Part shown: piece after piece, positions 1 through 6,075 of the stretch
Position numbering within the stretch: position 1 is the first letter of the stretch
Layout of the letters: each line of letters begins with the position of its first letter
NCBI GenBank assembly: GCA_021826795.1
Contig: JAKAYM010000064.1
Location: 1 to 10,278, forward strand
Direction of reading: 5' to 3'
Length of the DNA: 10,278 nucleotides
Source of the DNA: Thermoplasmata archaeon
GTDB taxonomy: Archaea > Thermoplasmatota > Thermoplasmata > Thermoplasmatales > Thermoplasmataceae
The notes under the pieces: generated by a model
Database searches by the model: none
What the model was told of the DNA's origin: nothing
The model's input: the letters and a program-made list of their open reading frames with translations, nothing else
Translations under genes and position numbers: made by a program

Positions 1-765
1 GGAAACGATAAATTTGTAGTTATTTTAGGGGATAATTTAATAGAAGGCAAAATTAAAACATTTATGAATAAATTTGAAAAATCCAATTATGATGCTTTTA
101 TTGTTCTGACAAAGTCTATGCACCCGAAGGATTTTGGCGTTGCCGACTTTCGTGATAATAAGCTTGTAAATCTTGTAGAAAAGCCTGAAAACCCGCCATC
201 CAATTATGTGCTTACAGGCATATACTTTTTCACTCCACTTATATTTGATTATATAAAAAAGTTGAAGCCATCCTGGAGGAATGAATACGAAATTACAGAA
301 GCTATCCAGCTGCTCTTAAAGGATAATAAGAATATTGGATACGATATAATAGATGGATGGTGGAAAGATACGGGCACCGTTGATGATATACTTGCAGCCA
401 ATATGCTCATACTGGATAGGGGGAAAAACATTGAAGAACGAGCCAATGTAAAAGGAAAAGTATCAATCGGGAAAAACGTTGTGTTGTCTGAGGATTCTCT
501 TATCAGGGGTCCAGCTATCATTGGGGATAATACTGTTATACAGGATAAAACATTTATAGGCCCGTATACCAGTATAGGCGATAACTGCACCATAAAAAAA
601 GCATCCATTGAGAACTCCATAATAATGGATAATTCAAATATAGATACGGAAAATGCAATAGTTGATTCAATAATTGGAGAAAATTCTGTTATCATGAATG
701 CAAATTTATTAAAACCTGCTGGAAAACGTTTATTGCTTGGCGAGAATTCAAGAATATATATTTAA
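1..765 (+). CDS. Sugar-1-phosphate nucleotidyltransferase, long form (glucose-1-phosphate thymidylyltransferase-like), 5' partial
   Basis: The reading frame is open from base 1, so the start lies outside the window; 254 residues are present against roughly 350 usual for the long RmlA/StrD-type family, so about 100 N-terminal residues are missing. The product would join a sugar 1-phosphate to a nucleotide (dTDP or UDP) in the cytoplasm, feeding surface-glycan or glycoprotein synthesis. Visible motifs, numbered from the window edge: FVVILGDN (residues 5-12), whose Asp is a metal ligand in the family; VEKP (59-62), the sugar-binding loop; GWWKDTGT (119-126), whose Asp is the second metal ligand. 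From about 148 to 236 there are hexapeptide-like steps (VSIGKN, AIIGDN, TSIGDN, SIIGEN), the left-handed beta-helix that marks the long form. Nucleotide and sugar specificity cannot be read from this part. The internal ATG at 64 is not the start, because conserved sequence precedes it. TAA is at 763-765. Confidence 0.93.
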   Translation, partial: GNDKFVVILGDNLIEGKIKTFMNKFEKSNYDAFIVLTKSMHPKDFGVADFRDNKLVNLVEKPENPPSNYVLTGIYFFTPLIFDYIKKLKPSWRNEYEITEAIQLLLKDNKNIGYDIIDGWWKDTGTVDDILAANMLILDRGKNIEERANVKGKVSIGKNVVLSEDSLIRGPAIIGDNTVIQDKTFIGPYTSIGDNCTIKKASIENSIIMDNSNIDTENAIVDSIIGENSVIMNANLLKPAGKRLLLGENSRIYI

Positions 766-1153
766 TTCAAATTTTTCATATTTATCCCATAATCATTTCA
801 TAAAAGAGAGAAGTGTAAAATGTTCCATTATGAATAAAAGGATAGAAGCCCTGCGCATTAAATTCTAAGGTCCCAGGTTGATATTTCAAGTGAATAATAT
901 TGCAGGTTATAAGATATTGAAGACACTGGTATCAAGTTTCATGTTTTTTTATAACTTGGATAGTGACCCCGCCAAAAATTATTTGTACGAGCAAAAGTGA
1001 GATAAATATAGTGCGAGGAGATTCCTCTAGATAGGCGCGGTGAAATAAATCGTTTAATTATATGTGTTCGAATATAACTAGCGCACACGATAACCAAACC
1101 TTGTCATTTTCTCTTCATACATAGGAAGTTTGGGTTTCCAAACTCTAGCAAGA

Positions 1154-1246
1154 ATGAAAGCTCTTATATTAGGTACAGACTACAATATTAAGTTAAGATG
1201 GTATAAATATGGAGAACGAAGAAAAAAAAATTTGAAATACAGTCAA
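1154..1246 (+). pseudogene. Possible remnant of a nucleotidyltransferase N-terminus
   Basis: The frame starting at the ATG at 1154 begins MKALILGTDYNIKLR. Sugar nucleotidyltransferases typically start MKALILAGGxGTRLRP, so this looks like such a start with the glycine-rich loop shortened. The similarity fades after about 15 residues, and the open frame runs into the 3' end of the opposite-strand gene, so no functional protein is likely. It may be a scrap of a duplicated copy of the gene at the left edge. The match is short, and chance is a serious alternative. Confidence 0.25.
1222..1230 (-). terminator. Oligo-U terminator for the minus-strand gene
   Basis: A run of nine A on the plus strand gives nine consecutive U in the minus-strand transcript, 17 bases after its stop codon. 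Archaeal RNA polymerase commonly terminates on such U-tracts without a hairpin. Confidence 0.55.
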
Positions 1247-2632
1247 TCACAGGTCATTTTCAAGAATATCTTTAAGTATGGTTTTCATTTCTTTCTCGCA
1301 GAAATCATTGAATTTCTTCTGATCATAAATTGCCATAGTGTTAGGACCGTTTTTCAGTAGCCTTGAAGTGATCCCCATTGATGCCAATTTATCTACCAGG
1401 TTCTCTAAGTTATGAACATCTGACCCGATACCTTTGAATGCGTCATATAGTGTGGATGGCACTACTGGATTATGCCCTCTCAGTATCAGCCATTCTGCAT
1501 AAGATTTTAATTTTCCTATATGCGATAGTCCTTCCGATACGTTGAGCTTTTGGAGCAATATATACAAAGGAACAACGTATGCTTTAGATGTATCACCTTT
1601 GGAGCTAACATATACAGTTTCGTTCCCGAGCCCTTCTGCTATAAGATCTCTATATATTTCGCGAACCGTATCCATGAAAAGTGGTGATTTTGCCACAAGA
1701 ACCATTTGAGAATAAAGGTTAGAAGGGATATTGAATTTTTCAACCAAATCTCGAGGTATTGAATTAACTGATGTCGACATGTATGAATACGGGTCACCAA
1801 CGCTTGAATAGGAGGGCTCATCCCAGTCCAGAAGCCTTCCACCTCCGCCAATTAACGATATAAGGAGAACAGGGAGACCATACTTTTCCTGAACCCCATA
1901 CAAGCCGTCAATGTTCTGGTCTACTTTTTCTTCTATGATTTTTCCGGCTAAGGTGCGGCCGTTATTCGATATATAATATACCGATTGCCTTCCAGTTTCA
2001 TAGTTTCTTCCTGGCCTATCCTCTAAAATCAGACCCTGCGCAGTCAAATATAGCATTTCCTTTGTAGAACTATCTCCATGATATTCGGTATTGATTCGCC
2101 CTTGTGTGTAGGCGCCCATATGAATGCCGCCCAACGCAGCTCGGAACAATATATCCTTGGCAGCATTTACGTTGAGTCCCTGGTATTGTATATCTTTAAT
2201 GAAATCTGAGAGCATGTCCTTGTCACTTTCTGACGATACAGAAGGTTCCTTATAATTATACCAGGGCTTATCATTTTGATTTGTAAACTCTCTCACCTTC
2301 TGCTCGAAAGCCATGTCCATATCGGGCGGTTGTACAATATCAATGACTTTTTCGTTAACTTTTGTAATTGGCCCCATTGACAAAGTATCAGAATTTTCTG
2401 TTACAATAAATCTTAACTGGAAACTGGATACGTTTGCAAGTTTAGACGCGTCGTGTTGAAAATGGCTGGTTATCTCAACCTCTATTCCAACATCAGGAGA
2501 TTCCTTATTTTTGTGGTAACCAACAACATCTATTCTTTGGTTTTCGTATATTGGAAACTCAGTATCAGCATCAACATAGTAGTAGTTCAATATGCGCATG
2601 CATAATTCTTTTATATCCTCATGTCTTCCCAT
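1247..2632 (-). CDS. PD-(D/E)XK-like nuclease-fold protein with winged-helix-like segments, function unknown
   Basis: The product has 461 residues and no signal peptide or membrane segment. I do not recognise a named family. The N-terminus reads like a restriction-endonuclease-type core: helix (5-19), strand with RIDVVGY (33-39, Asp35), strand with GIEVEIT (49-55, Glu51 and Glu53), then a helix and FQLRFIVTE (71-79). In the classical motif D...(E/Q)xK the lysine follows the Glu; here that position is Glu53, so catalysis is uncertain and a binding role is possible. Residues about 160-235 have a winged-helix look, with LTAQGLILED (196-205) and VYYISNNGRTLAG (218-230) as recognition helix and wing. 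A second helix-rich segment with LASMGITSRLL (416-426) and MAIYD (433-437) closes the protein. A TTTAAATA element centred about 25 bases before the ATG implies a leaderless transcript. DNA binding or cleavage is inference; a regulator is equally possible. Confidence 0.7.
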   Translation of the reverse strand: MGRHEDIKELCMRILNYYYVDADTEFPIYENQRIDVVGYHKNKESPDVGIEVEITSHFQHDASKLANVSSFQLRFIVTENSDTLSMGPITKVNEKVIDIVQPPDMDMAFEQKVREFTNQNDKPWYNYKEPSVSSESDKDMLSDFIKDIQYQGLNVNAAKDILFRAALGGIHMGAYTQGRINTEYHGDSSTKEMLYLTAQGLILEDRPGRNYETGRQSVYYISNNGRTLAGKIIEEKVDQNIDGLYGVQEKYGLPVLLISLIGGGGRLLDWDEPSYSSVGDPYSYMSTSVNSIPRDLVEKFNIPSNLYSQMVLVAKSPLFMDTVREIYRDLIAEGLGNETVYVSSKGDTSKAYVVPLYILLQKLNVSEGLSHIGKLKSYAEWLILRGHNPVVPSTLYDAFKGIGSDVHNLENLVDKLASMGITSRLLKNGPNTMAIYDQKKFNDFCEKEMKTILKDILENDL

Positions 2633-2653
2633 ACTGGTTTATACTTATTTAAT

Positions 2654-2661
2654 TATTTAAA
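2654..2661 (-). promoter_or_regulatory. TATA box of the 461-residue protein gene
   Basis: On the minus strand the bases read TTTAAATA, centred about 25 bases before the ATG at 2632. This is the spacing expected when transcription starts at the start codon itself. Confidence 0.6.
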
Positions 2662-2855
2662 TTATTCATGAGAACTGAGTGGGTGACACGCTTCCTCATG
2701 TCTTGTTATAACAATATAAACTCCTTTCCCGAGGAATTCATTCAGGCAATCTACCTTAGCGTATGATTTAAATTTAGTTACTTTTATCTCTATGAATCTA
2801 TATATTCCTTTTATATAGACCTATGTTGGCTCATGTATTTCCACTTTCCCATGTC

Positions 2856-2882
2856 CTTTACATATACGTAGTATATGTAAAG
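2856..2882. repeat. Perfect 12-bp inverted repeat with 3-base spacer
   Basis: CTTTACATATAC (2856-2867) and GTATATGTAAAG (2871-2882) are exact reverse complements separated by GTA. No U-run follows on either strand, which speaks against a plain terminator. It lies about 90 bases before the small ORF at 2973. The symmetry fits a dimeric protein-binding site or the end of a vanished mobile element. Confidence 0.75.
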
Positions 2883-2972
2883 ATAGAGGGATTGGCATTG
2901 GGATGGCTAGGAGTGGGAACATTATAGTACAGACTTGAGTAGATAAACAATATACCATGGAGGACACATGCC

Positions 2973-3128
2973 ATGGAACACTTGGATAAGGATAGTGGCT
3001 GGAGAACATACGAATCTGTGTTTTCTCAGAGAATAAAAACTGCAATAGCGAAACTTAGCCCACTTATAGGAAAAGCTGGAGCCATTATGCATATCGTAAA
3101 AAGGGCATCCCCATTTACCATCACTTAA
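2973..3128 (+). CDS. Small ORF, 51 residues, unknown
   Basis: The ATG at 2973 follows a GGAGG at 2959-2963 with nine bases between, a good archaeal ribosome-binding site. The product starts MEHLDKDSGWRTYESVF and continues with a Lys/Ala/Leu-rich segment (SQRIKTAIAKLSPLIGKAG) that could form an amphipathic helix, ending in ASPFTIT. Its amino-acid balance is more protein-like than the overlapping minus-strand frames. There are no recognisable domains, no cysteines and no clear membrane segment. It sits about 25 bases before a pseudogene in a decayed area, so it may itself be the head of a broken gene. Confidence 0.35.
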   Translation: MEHLDKDSGWRTYESVFSQRIKTAIAKLSPLIGKAGAIMHIVKRASPFTIT

Positions 3129-3150
3129 CCAGAGTAAATTAATACTTAAA

Positions 3151-3421
3151 AACCAATAGAACAATTGTATTCAGACAATGAAGTTGTGATGGCCAAATTC
3201 AATCTCTGTGTATTGATAATGAAAAATATTGCAAATTCAGAAGCAACAGGGAATGCTACTCACTATTCTTTAACAGCCAGGAAAAACTATGAATCCCATG
3301 CGCAGAGGTTGAAATACCTTGCAAAGGGTTTGTAAACGACACTATGGATTACCTGGAACTGTGGAAGAAAAGTAATAACTATGGAAAAAAGTGGCTCGTT
3401 AAATATATTTTTCAGGGTTGA
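3151..3421 (+). pseudogene. Frameshifted, truncated copy of the gene at 8750-9220
   Basis: Translation from 3153 gives QLYSDNEVVMAKFNL and later KNYESHAQRLKYLAKG, matching RLYSNNEVVMAIFNL and KNYESYAQRFKDLAKE of the protein encoded at 8750-9220. The first frame hits TAA at 3333-3335. Against the intact copy one base is missing near 3327 (AAAGGGTTT here, AAAGGAGTTT there), and the matching protein continues in the next frame as FVNDTMDYLE from 3329 to a TGA at 3419-3421, diverging after that. The N-terminal part and about 60 C-terminal residues of the parent are not recognisable. The copy is therefore a pseudogene from duplication and decay. Confidence 0.85.
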
Positions 3422-3429
3422 AAGTGGTA

Positions 3430-3534
3430 ATGTCAGAGGTAATTAAAGCTAAGAAAATAGAGGGCATCATACAGGAATTAGCCCTTAAGATTGTTAATTG
3501 CAATGTTATGGGGGGGATGACGCATACCTATTAA
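3430..3534 (+). CDS. Small ORF with G7 tract, 34 residues as read
   Basis: The frame from the ATG at 3430 encodes MSEVIKAKKIEGIIQELALK followed by IVNCNVMGGMTHTY, ending at TAA 3532-3534. It begins nine bases after the pseudogene stop. A run of seven G at 3510-3516 sits inside it. One extra G (or two fewer) would move reading into a longer frame that continues GDDAYLLIYTTQYKFSTNYF to a stop at 3579-3581 and reads more like a protein than the present tail. It may be a slipped or phase-variable small gene, or the tail of a decayed one. I do not recognise it. Confidence 0.3.
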   Translation: MSEVIKAKKIEGIIQELALKIVNCNVMGGMTHTY

Positions 3535-3577
3535 TTTATACAACACAATATAAATTCTCAACTAACTATTTTACCAC

Positions 3578-4186
3578 TTAAGGGGGCAAACTTGTTTTTA
3601 TGGACAATTCAATGGCATCCTGGATCATCCTAATATCCATAGAAGGATAATTCATATAAGGGTGTTTAGCTACAAAGTTATCATGGAGTGGCATATGGAT
3701 AAATCCCCCTTTAATACCAATTTTCAACGATTCCCTAACTATTATAAACATGGCATAATTGCATAAATATCCGCCGGCCGAAAGACTTAGTGAAGATGGA
3801 ATACCATTCTCACTCAGTTTATTAACAATTGTTTCTACAGGCAGAGTGGAAAAAATACCATTCGATTGCGTGTGATCTATTAGTTCTCCATTCGGTTTCT
3901 TTCCACTATTATCAGCAACTTCGCTATATTTATAATTTATAGCAATCTTTTCAGGTGTGATTTTGCTTCTGCCTGGAGCTACCCCAAGGCCTACAATTAA
4001 ATCCGGGTGGAATAATTTTATAGAGTCCGTTATTTCCTGTTCAACTTTAGAATAATCAACCGGTAGGATTCTGGACACTATACTATGGTTTTTGATTTTC
4101 TGTCCATTTAACTTTTGTGCTATAATCATGGAAGGATTCTCATTAAACTCAAGAAATGGCTCATAACCAAACAATAAAACTACCAT
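3578..4186 (-). CDS. pcp: Pyroglutamyl peptidase I (pyrrolidone-carboxylate peptidase)
   Basis: This cytoplasmic cysteine peptidase (family C15) removes N-terminal pyroglutamate from peptides. At 202 residues it matches the usual 200-220. The family opening FGYEPFLEFNENPS (6-19) is present, where many members have FGFEPFxxxxxNPS. The three catalytic residues are visible: Glu79 in PGRSKITPEKIAIN (71-84), Cys142 in SAGGYLCNYAMF (136-147), and His164 in GGFIHMPLH (160-168). The ATG at 4186 is the only reasonable start, because the conserved strand begins at residue 3. A GTTAAATA element (4207-4214, minus strand) about 25 bases before it implies leaderless transcription. The neighbours are unrelated, so it probably acts alone in peptide turnover. 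Confidence 0.95.
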   Translation of the reverse strand: MVVLLFGYEPFLEFNENPSMIIAQKLNGQKIKNHSIVSRILPVDYSKVEQEITDSIKLFHPDLIVGLGVAPGRSKITPEKIAINYKYSEVADNSGKKPNGELIDHTQSNGIFSTLPVETIVNKLSENGIPSSLSLSAGGYLCNYAMFIIVRESLKIGIKGGFIHMPLHDNFVAKHPYMNYPSMDIRMIQDAIELSIKTSLPP

Positions 4187-4206
4187 AGCTTACAATTCAA
4201 ATGTTG

Positions 4207-4214
4207 TATTTAAC
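4207..4214 (-). promoter_or_regulatory. TATA-like box of pcp
   Basis: On the minus strand the bases read GTTAAATA, centred about 25 bases upstream of the pcp ATG. The region to 4318 is shared with the promoter of the divergent plus-strand gene. Confidence 0.45.
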
Positions 4215-4290
4215 TACTGCTTAATTATATAAAATAATTTGACCGTTTTACTTACCATGGTTTCGTGAACCTTTAAGTTTCATTTCTTCC

Positions 4291-4298
4291 TATATATA
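4291..4298 (+). promoter_or_regulatory. TATA box of the gene at 4319
   Basis: TATATATA is centred about 25 bases before the ATG at 4319, ideal spacing for a leaderless archaeal transcript. Confidence 0.65.
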
Positions 4299-4318
4299 GA
4301 AAATAAGTGTACCATTAA

Positions 4319-4555
4319 ATGTTAAAAGGAATTACATTTCAAAATTATTTATCATTCTCAGGATGTTGTAAACTACCAGCTAGTGGGAATGCTTTATTCA
4401 TGTTTTTAATCGGTAGCTCCATCGAATATTTTAACAATAAGGCCAATTGTAACATACTGCAAGATATTATGTGGTTCAAGGCCACAGAAGGATACAGATT
4501 ATTTTATATGATTATAGAGTATACTGGAACCTTACAGGGAGAAAAGGGAACTTAA
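4319..4555 (+). CDS. Unknown small protein, probably frame-broken
   Basis: The frame encodes 78 residues with a strong leaderless promoter in front of the ATG. The protein has an FSGCCKLP motif (residues 13-20) and a hydrophobic stretch ALFMFLIG (25-32), and I recognise no family. The frame closes at 4553-4555. The next frame is open from 4518 to a TAA at 4638-4640 and encodes a well-balanced 40-residue stretch with YREKRELKDILDPGYF and SYMSIEKLDFL. The likeliest reading is one gene of about 105 residues interrupted by a small insertion or deletion between 4518 and 4553. A genuine 78-residue protein with an unrelated open frame behind it is the alternative. Confidence 0.5.
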   Translation: MLKGITFQNYLSFSGCCKLPASGNALFMFLIGSSIEYFNNKANCNILQDIMWFKATEGYRLFYMIIEYTGTLQGEKGT

Positions 4556-4640
4556 AGATATATTAGATCCGGGTTATTTTAAATCAGTGAATTCTAACTT
4601 TATCAGTTATATGAGTATAGAAAAACTGGATTTTTTATAA
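4518..4640 (+). pseudogene. Out-of-frame continuation of the gene at 4319
   Basis: This 40-codon stretch has no start codon or ribosome-binding site of its own and lies one frame off the gene at 4319. Its composition (alternating charged and hydrophobic residues, DPGYF, SYMSIEKLDFL) resembles real coding sequence. A T6 run (4631-4636) just before its stop could help end transcription. Confidence 0.35.
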
Positions 4641-4840
4641 AATGGTTCAAATACCAATTCGCACCTGAAGAATAATATCTAAACTATATCAATTTCCCCT
4701 TTCTATATAGTAAAAGTGCGGGCATTCGATGACGGGGATAGTTTATGTGCAACATTTTATATATCACTATGTGATATTTTGCTGCAGATGCAATATAAAG
4801 TATTAGAGTATGCATACTGTATAATTTAAGGGGGGAGAAA
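4641..4840 (+). promoter_or_regulatory. Regulatory region of the 4841-6056 operon
   Basis: The stretch has no gene. It carries an inverted repeat ATATCAC-TAT-GTGATAT (4761-4777), a TATA box AATATAAA (4792-4799), a 10-bp palindrome GTATGCATAC (4808-4817), and a G-rich ribosome-binding site GGGGGAG (4831-4837). From the TATA box, transcription should start near 4820, giving a leader of about 20 bases that holds the ribosome-binding site. One dyad lies upstream of TATA, where an activator could sit; the other lies between TATA and the start, where a repressor could sit. Confidence 0.55.
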
Positions 4841-5050
4841 ATGGGAATACTGAAAAGTGCAAAGGAGCATAATAAAAAGGAAGCTAGTAATAATTATCCT
4901 GTTTCCGATGTAAATAAGGATGTAACTTCATTACTTAATGCTGATAGTGTTGAAATAAGAAATAAACCTAAAAAGGGTGAGCACTGTGTTCCATCTATAG
5001 ATTTAATAACAGGCAAATTGGTATACCAATGTGCTGTAGATAAGAAATAA
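4841..5050 (+). CDS. Small two-cysteine protein, unknown function
   Basis: The product has 69 residues, mostly polar and lysine-rich, with no signal peptide or membrane segment. The N-terminal half (ILKSAKEHNKKEASNNY) looks disordered or helical. The C-terminal half holds the only cysteines, Cys49 and Cys64, in GEHCVPSIDLITGKLVYQC, a possible beta hairpin with one Cys on each strand that could form a disulfide or bind a metal. The ATG is well supported by GGGGGAG four bases upstream. It precedes the membrane protein gene at 5070 by 19 bases (71 if translation starts at 5122), so the two are probably cotranscribed and may work together. I recognise no family. Confidence 0.75.
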   Translation: MGILKSAKEHNKKEASNNYPVSDVNKDVTSLLNADSVEIRNKPKKGEHCVPSIDLITGKLVYQCAVDKK

Positions 5051-5069
5051 GTTCTTATAGTGATAACTC

Positions 5070-6056
5070 TTGCTTTTTTATTTTCCTGGAAACTTACAGA
5101 TACTAACAAGGAGGTTTTATTATGACCATCCGGCTCGGGAAGACAGAAAGTATATAACAGAAGAACTAACTTTTCAAAACACAGGTAATAAGGAGATTGG
5201 TGAAATTATACTGGAAATTGATGGGTTTAGGGATAATCTTAAAATATCTGATAAAAACAATATACACATCGTATATCTGCCTAAATATGAGATAATAAAA
5301 AGAACTGAATCTAAAGGTGAGCTTAGTCAAGATATGATTAATAAGGTACGAGAAAATGAAATTTACCTGCTATGGATTATCTTAAATGAACCTTTGTTGC
5401 CAGGGCAGCAGCAGATTCTATCTATGAAGTACGTTAAACAACCCGGGAGAAAGGGTAAAAGAAGAAAATGGTCCATCTTTTTGAATGAAAACATTAAGGA
5501 TAAAATCATTTTTTATGATAACGAGACTATTACTATCAGTGCAAACTGGGCCGAGGGATTATCTGTTGAAAAGTTTCCTATATTCGCTATAACTAAAAAA
5601 GAAAAAATTTTGTCTTTTCTTCCATCTCCAATAAAATCAAGTATCTATACAGAGCTAGATAACATTATATTATTGCAAGATGATACAATCCATTTCCGTA
5701 TGAATAAGGAATCTCATTTTTTTCAATATTCTATATCTCAAAATTTAAAAATAAAATACGATATAGATTTTATTTATCATACTTATTTTATAGCTCCTGA
5801 AAAGGATGAAACATATTTAATAATTTCATTATTGATGTTTATACTATTATTCCCATTCACAGAACTATTATTTCTGATATTACATTTAAACAGTATCCCA
5901 CATTTATTTGATATACTGGAAGTTGAAGTCGTTCTTATTCTAACAACTAGTTTTGCGCAGCTAAGAACAAAATTCATAAACTATAGGATATGGACTGCAA
6001 TATCAATTATAGTTATGGCTGCCTTATTTGTAACTGGCTTAGTATATTTATTATAA
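5070..6056 (+). CDS. Beta-rich protein with C-terminal membrane segments, unknown
   Basis: The product has up to 328 residues. The first 240 alternate short hydrophobic and polar segments like a beta sandwich, for example EELTFQNTGNKEIGEIILEI (31-50), IYLLWIILNEPLLPGQQQIL (97-116) and NETITISANW (151-160). Hydrophobic segments follow at about 249-273, 281-299 and 307-328. The overall plan resembles a soluble sensor or effector domain tethered to the membrane. I recognise no family. The start is uncertain: TTG at 5070 is the only upstream in-frame candidate and has only a weak GTGAT before it. A textbook AGGAGGT (5109-5115) with ATG at 5122 is one frame off and meets a stop after 11 codons. 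A small indel near 5125-5155, or AGG-AGG simply encoding Arg-Arg, are both possible. It is probably in an operon with the gene at 4841. Confidence 0.7.
   Translation: MLFYFPGNLQILTRRFYYDHPAREDRKYITEELTFQNTGNKEIGEIILEIDGFRDNLKISDKNNIHIVYLPKYEIIKRTESKGELSQDMINKVRENEIYLLWIILNEPLLPGQQQILSMKYVKQPGRKGKRRKWSIFLNENIKDKIIFYDNETITISANWAEGLSVEKFPIFAITKKEKILSFLPSPIKSSIYTELDNIILLQDDTIHFRMNKESHFFQYSISQNLKIKYDIDFIYHTYFIAPEKDETYLIISLLMFILLFPFTELLFLILHLNSIPHLFDILEVEVVLILTTSFAQLRTKFINYRIWTAISIIVMAALFVTGLVYLL
5109..5124 (+). promoter_or_regulatory. Strong Shine-Dalgarno and ATG out of frame with the main ORF
   Basis: AGGAGGT (5109-5115) is complementary to the archaeal 16S rRNA 3' end and stands six bases before ATG 5122. 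That frame encodes only MTIRLGKTESI before TAA 5155-5157. The long membrane-protein frame lies one base back. This is either a short leader peptide, a frameshift, or chance from two Arg codons. Confidence 0.45.
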
Positions 6057-6075
6057 TGTATCTGGACATCCATAA

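Larger units (their letters stand above)
766..1246. other. Non-coding stretch between convergent genes
   Basis: No convincing gene fills these 480 bases. A T5 run at 773-777 could end the upstream gene. An imperfect inverted repeat (left arm 930-938, right arm 953-962, one bulged base) brackets a T7 run at 944-950. A short perfect repeat with arms GAGGA and TCCTC sits at 1015-1027. A plus-strand frame around 1130-1240 carries a possible nucleotidyltransferase-like start, given as a separate entry. Confidence 0.6.
2633..2972. other. Intergenic stretch with dyad symmetries
   Basis: No gene is supported here. It holds the promoter of the minus-strand gene, a perfect 12-bp palindrome TTGTTATAACAA at 2703-2714, and the longer inverted repeat at 2856-2882. 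Minus-strand frames across 2821-3164 are rich in Trp, Cys and Phe with no start signals and look like antisense noise. Confidence 0.5.

Noticed and set aside
249..695. Minus-strand open frame of 148 codons inside the nucleotidyltransferase
   Set aside because: It is antisense to a gene with clear conserved motifs; its Ser/Ile-rich composition is what the complement of that gene produces.
961..985. TAGTGACCCCGCC, similar in flavour to some insertion-sequence ends
   Set aside because: No matching inverted end, target duplication or transposase frame was found in the window.
1066..1075. GTTCGAAT, which resembles a tRNA T-loop
   Set aside because: The flanking bases do not pair into a T-stem and no other tRNA arms could be found.
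2821..3164. Two overlapping minus-strand open frames of 74 and 80 codons
   Set aside because: They are rich in Trp, Cys, Phe and Tyr with no promoter or ribosome-binding site, and they oppose a plus-strand ORF with better signals.
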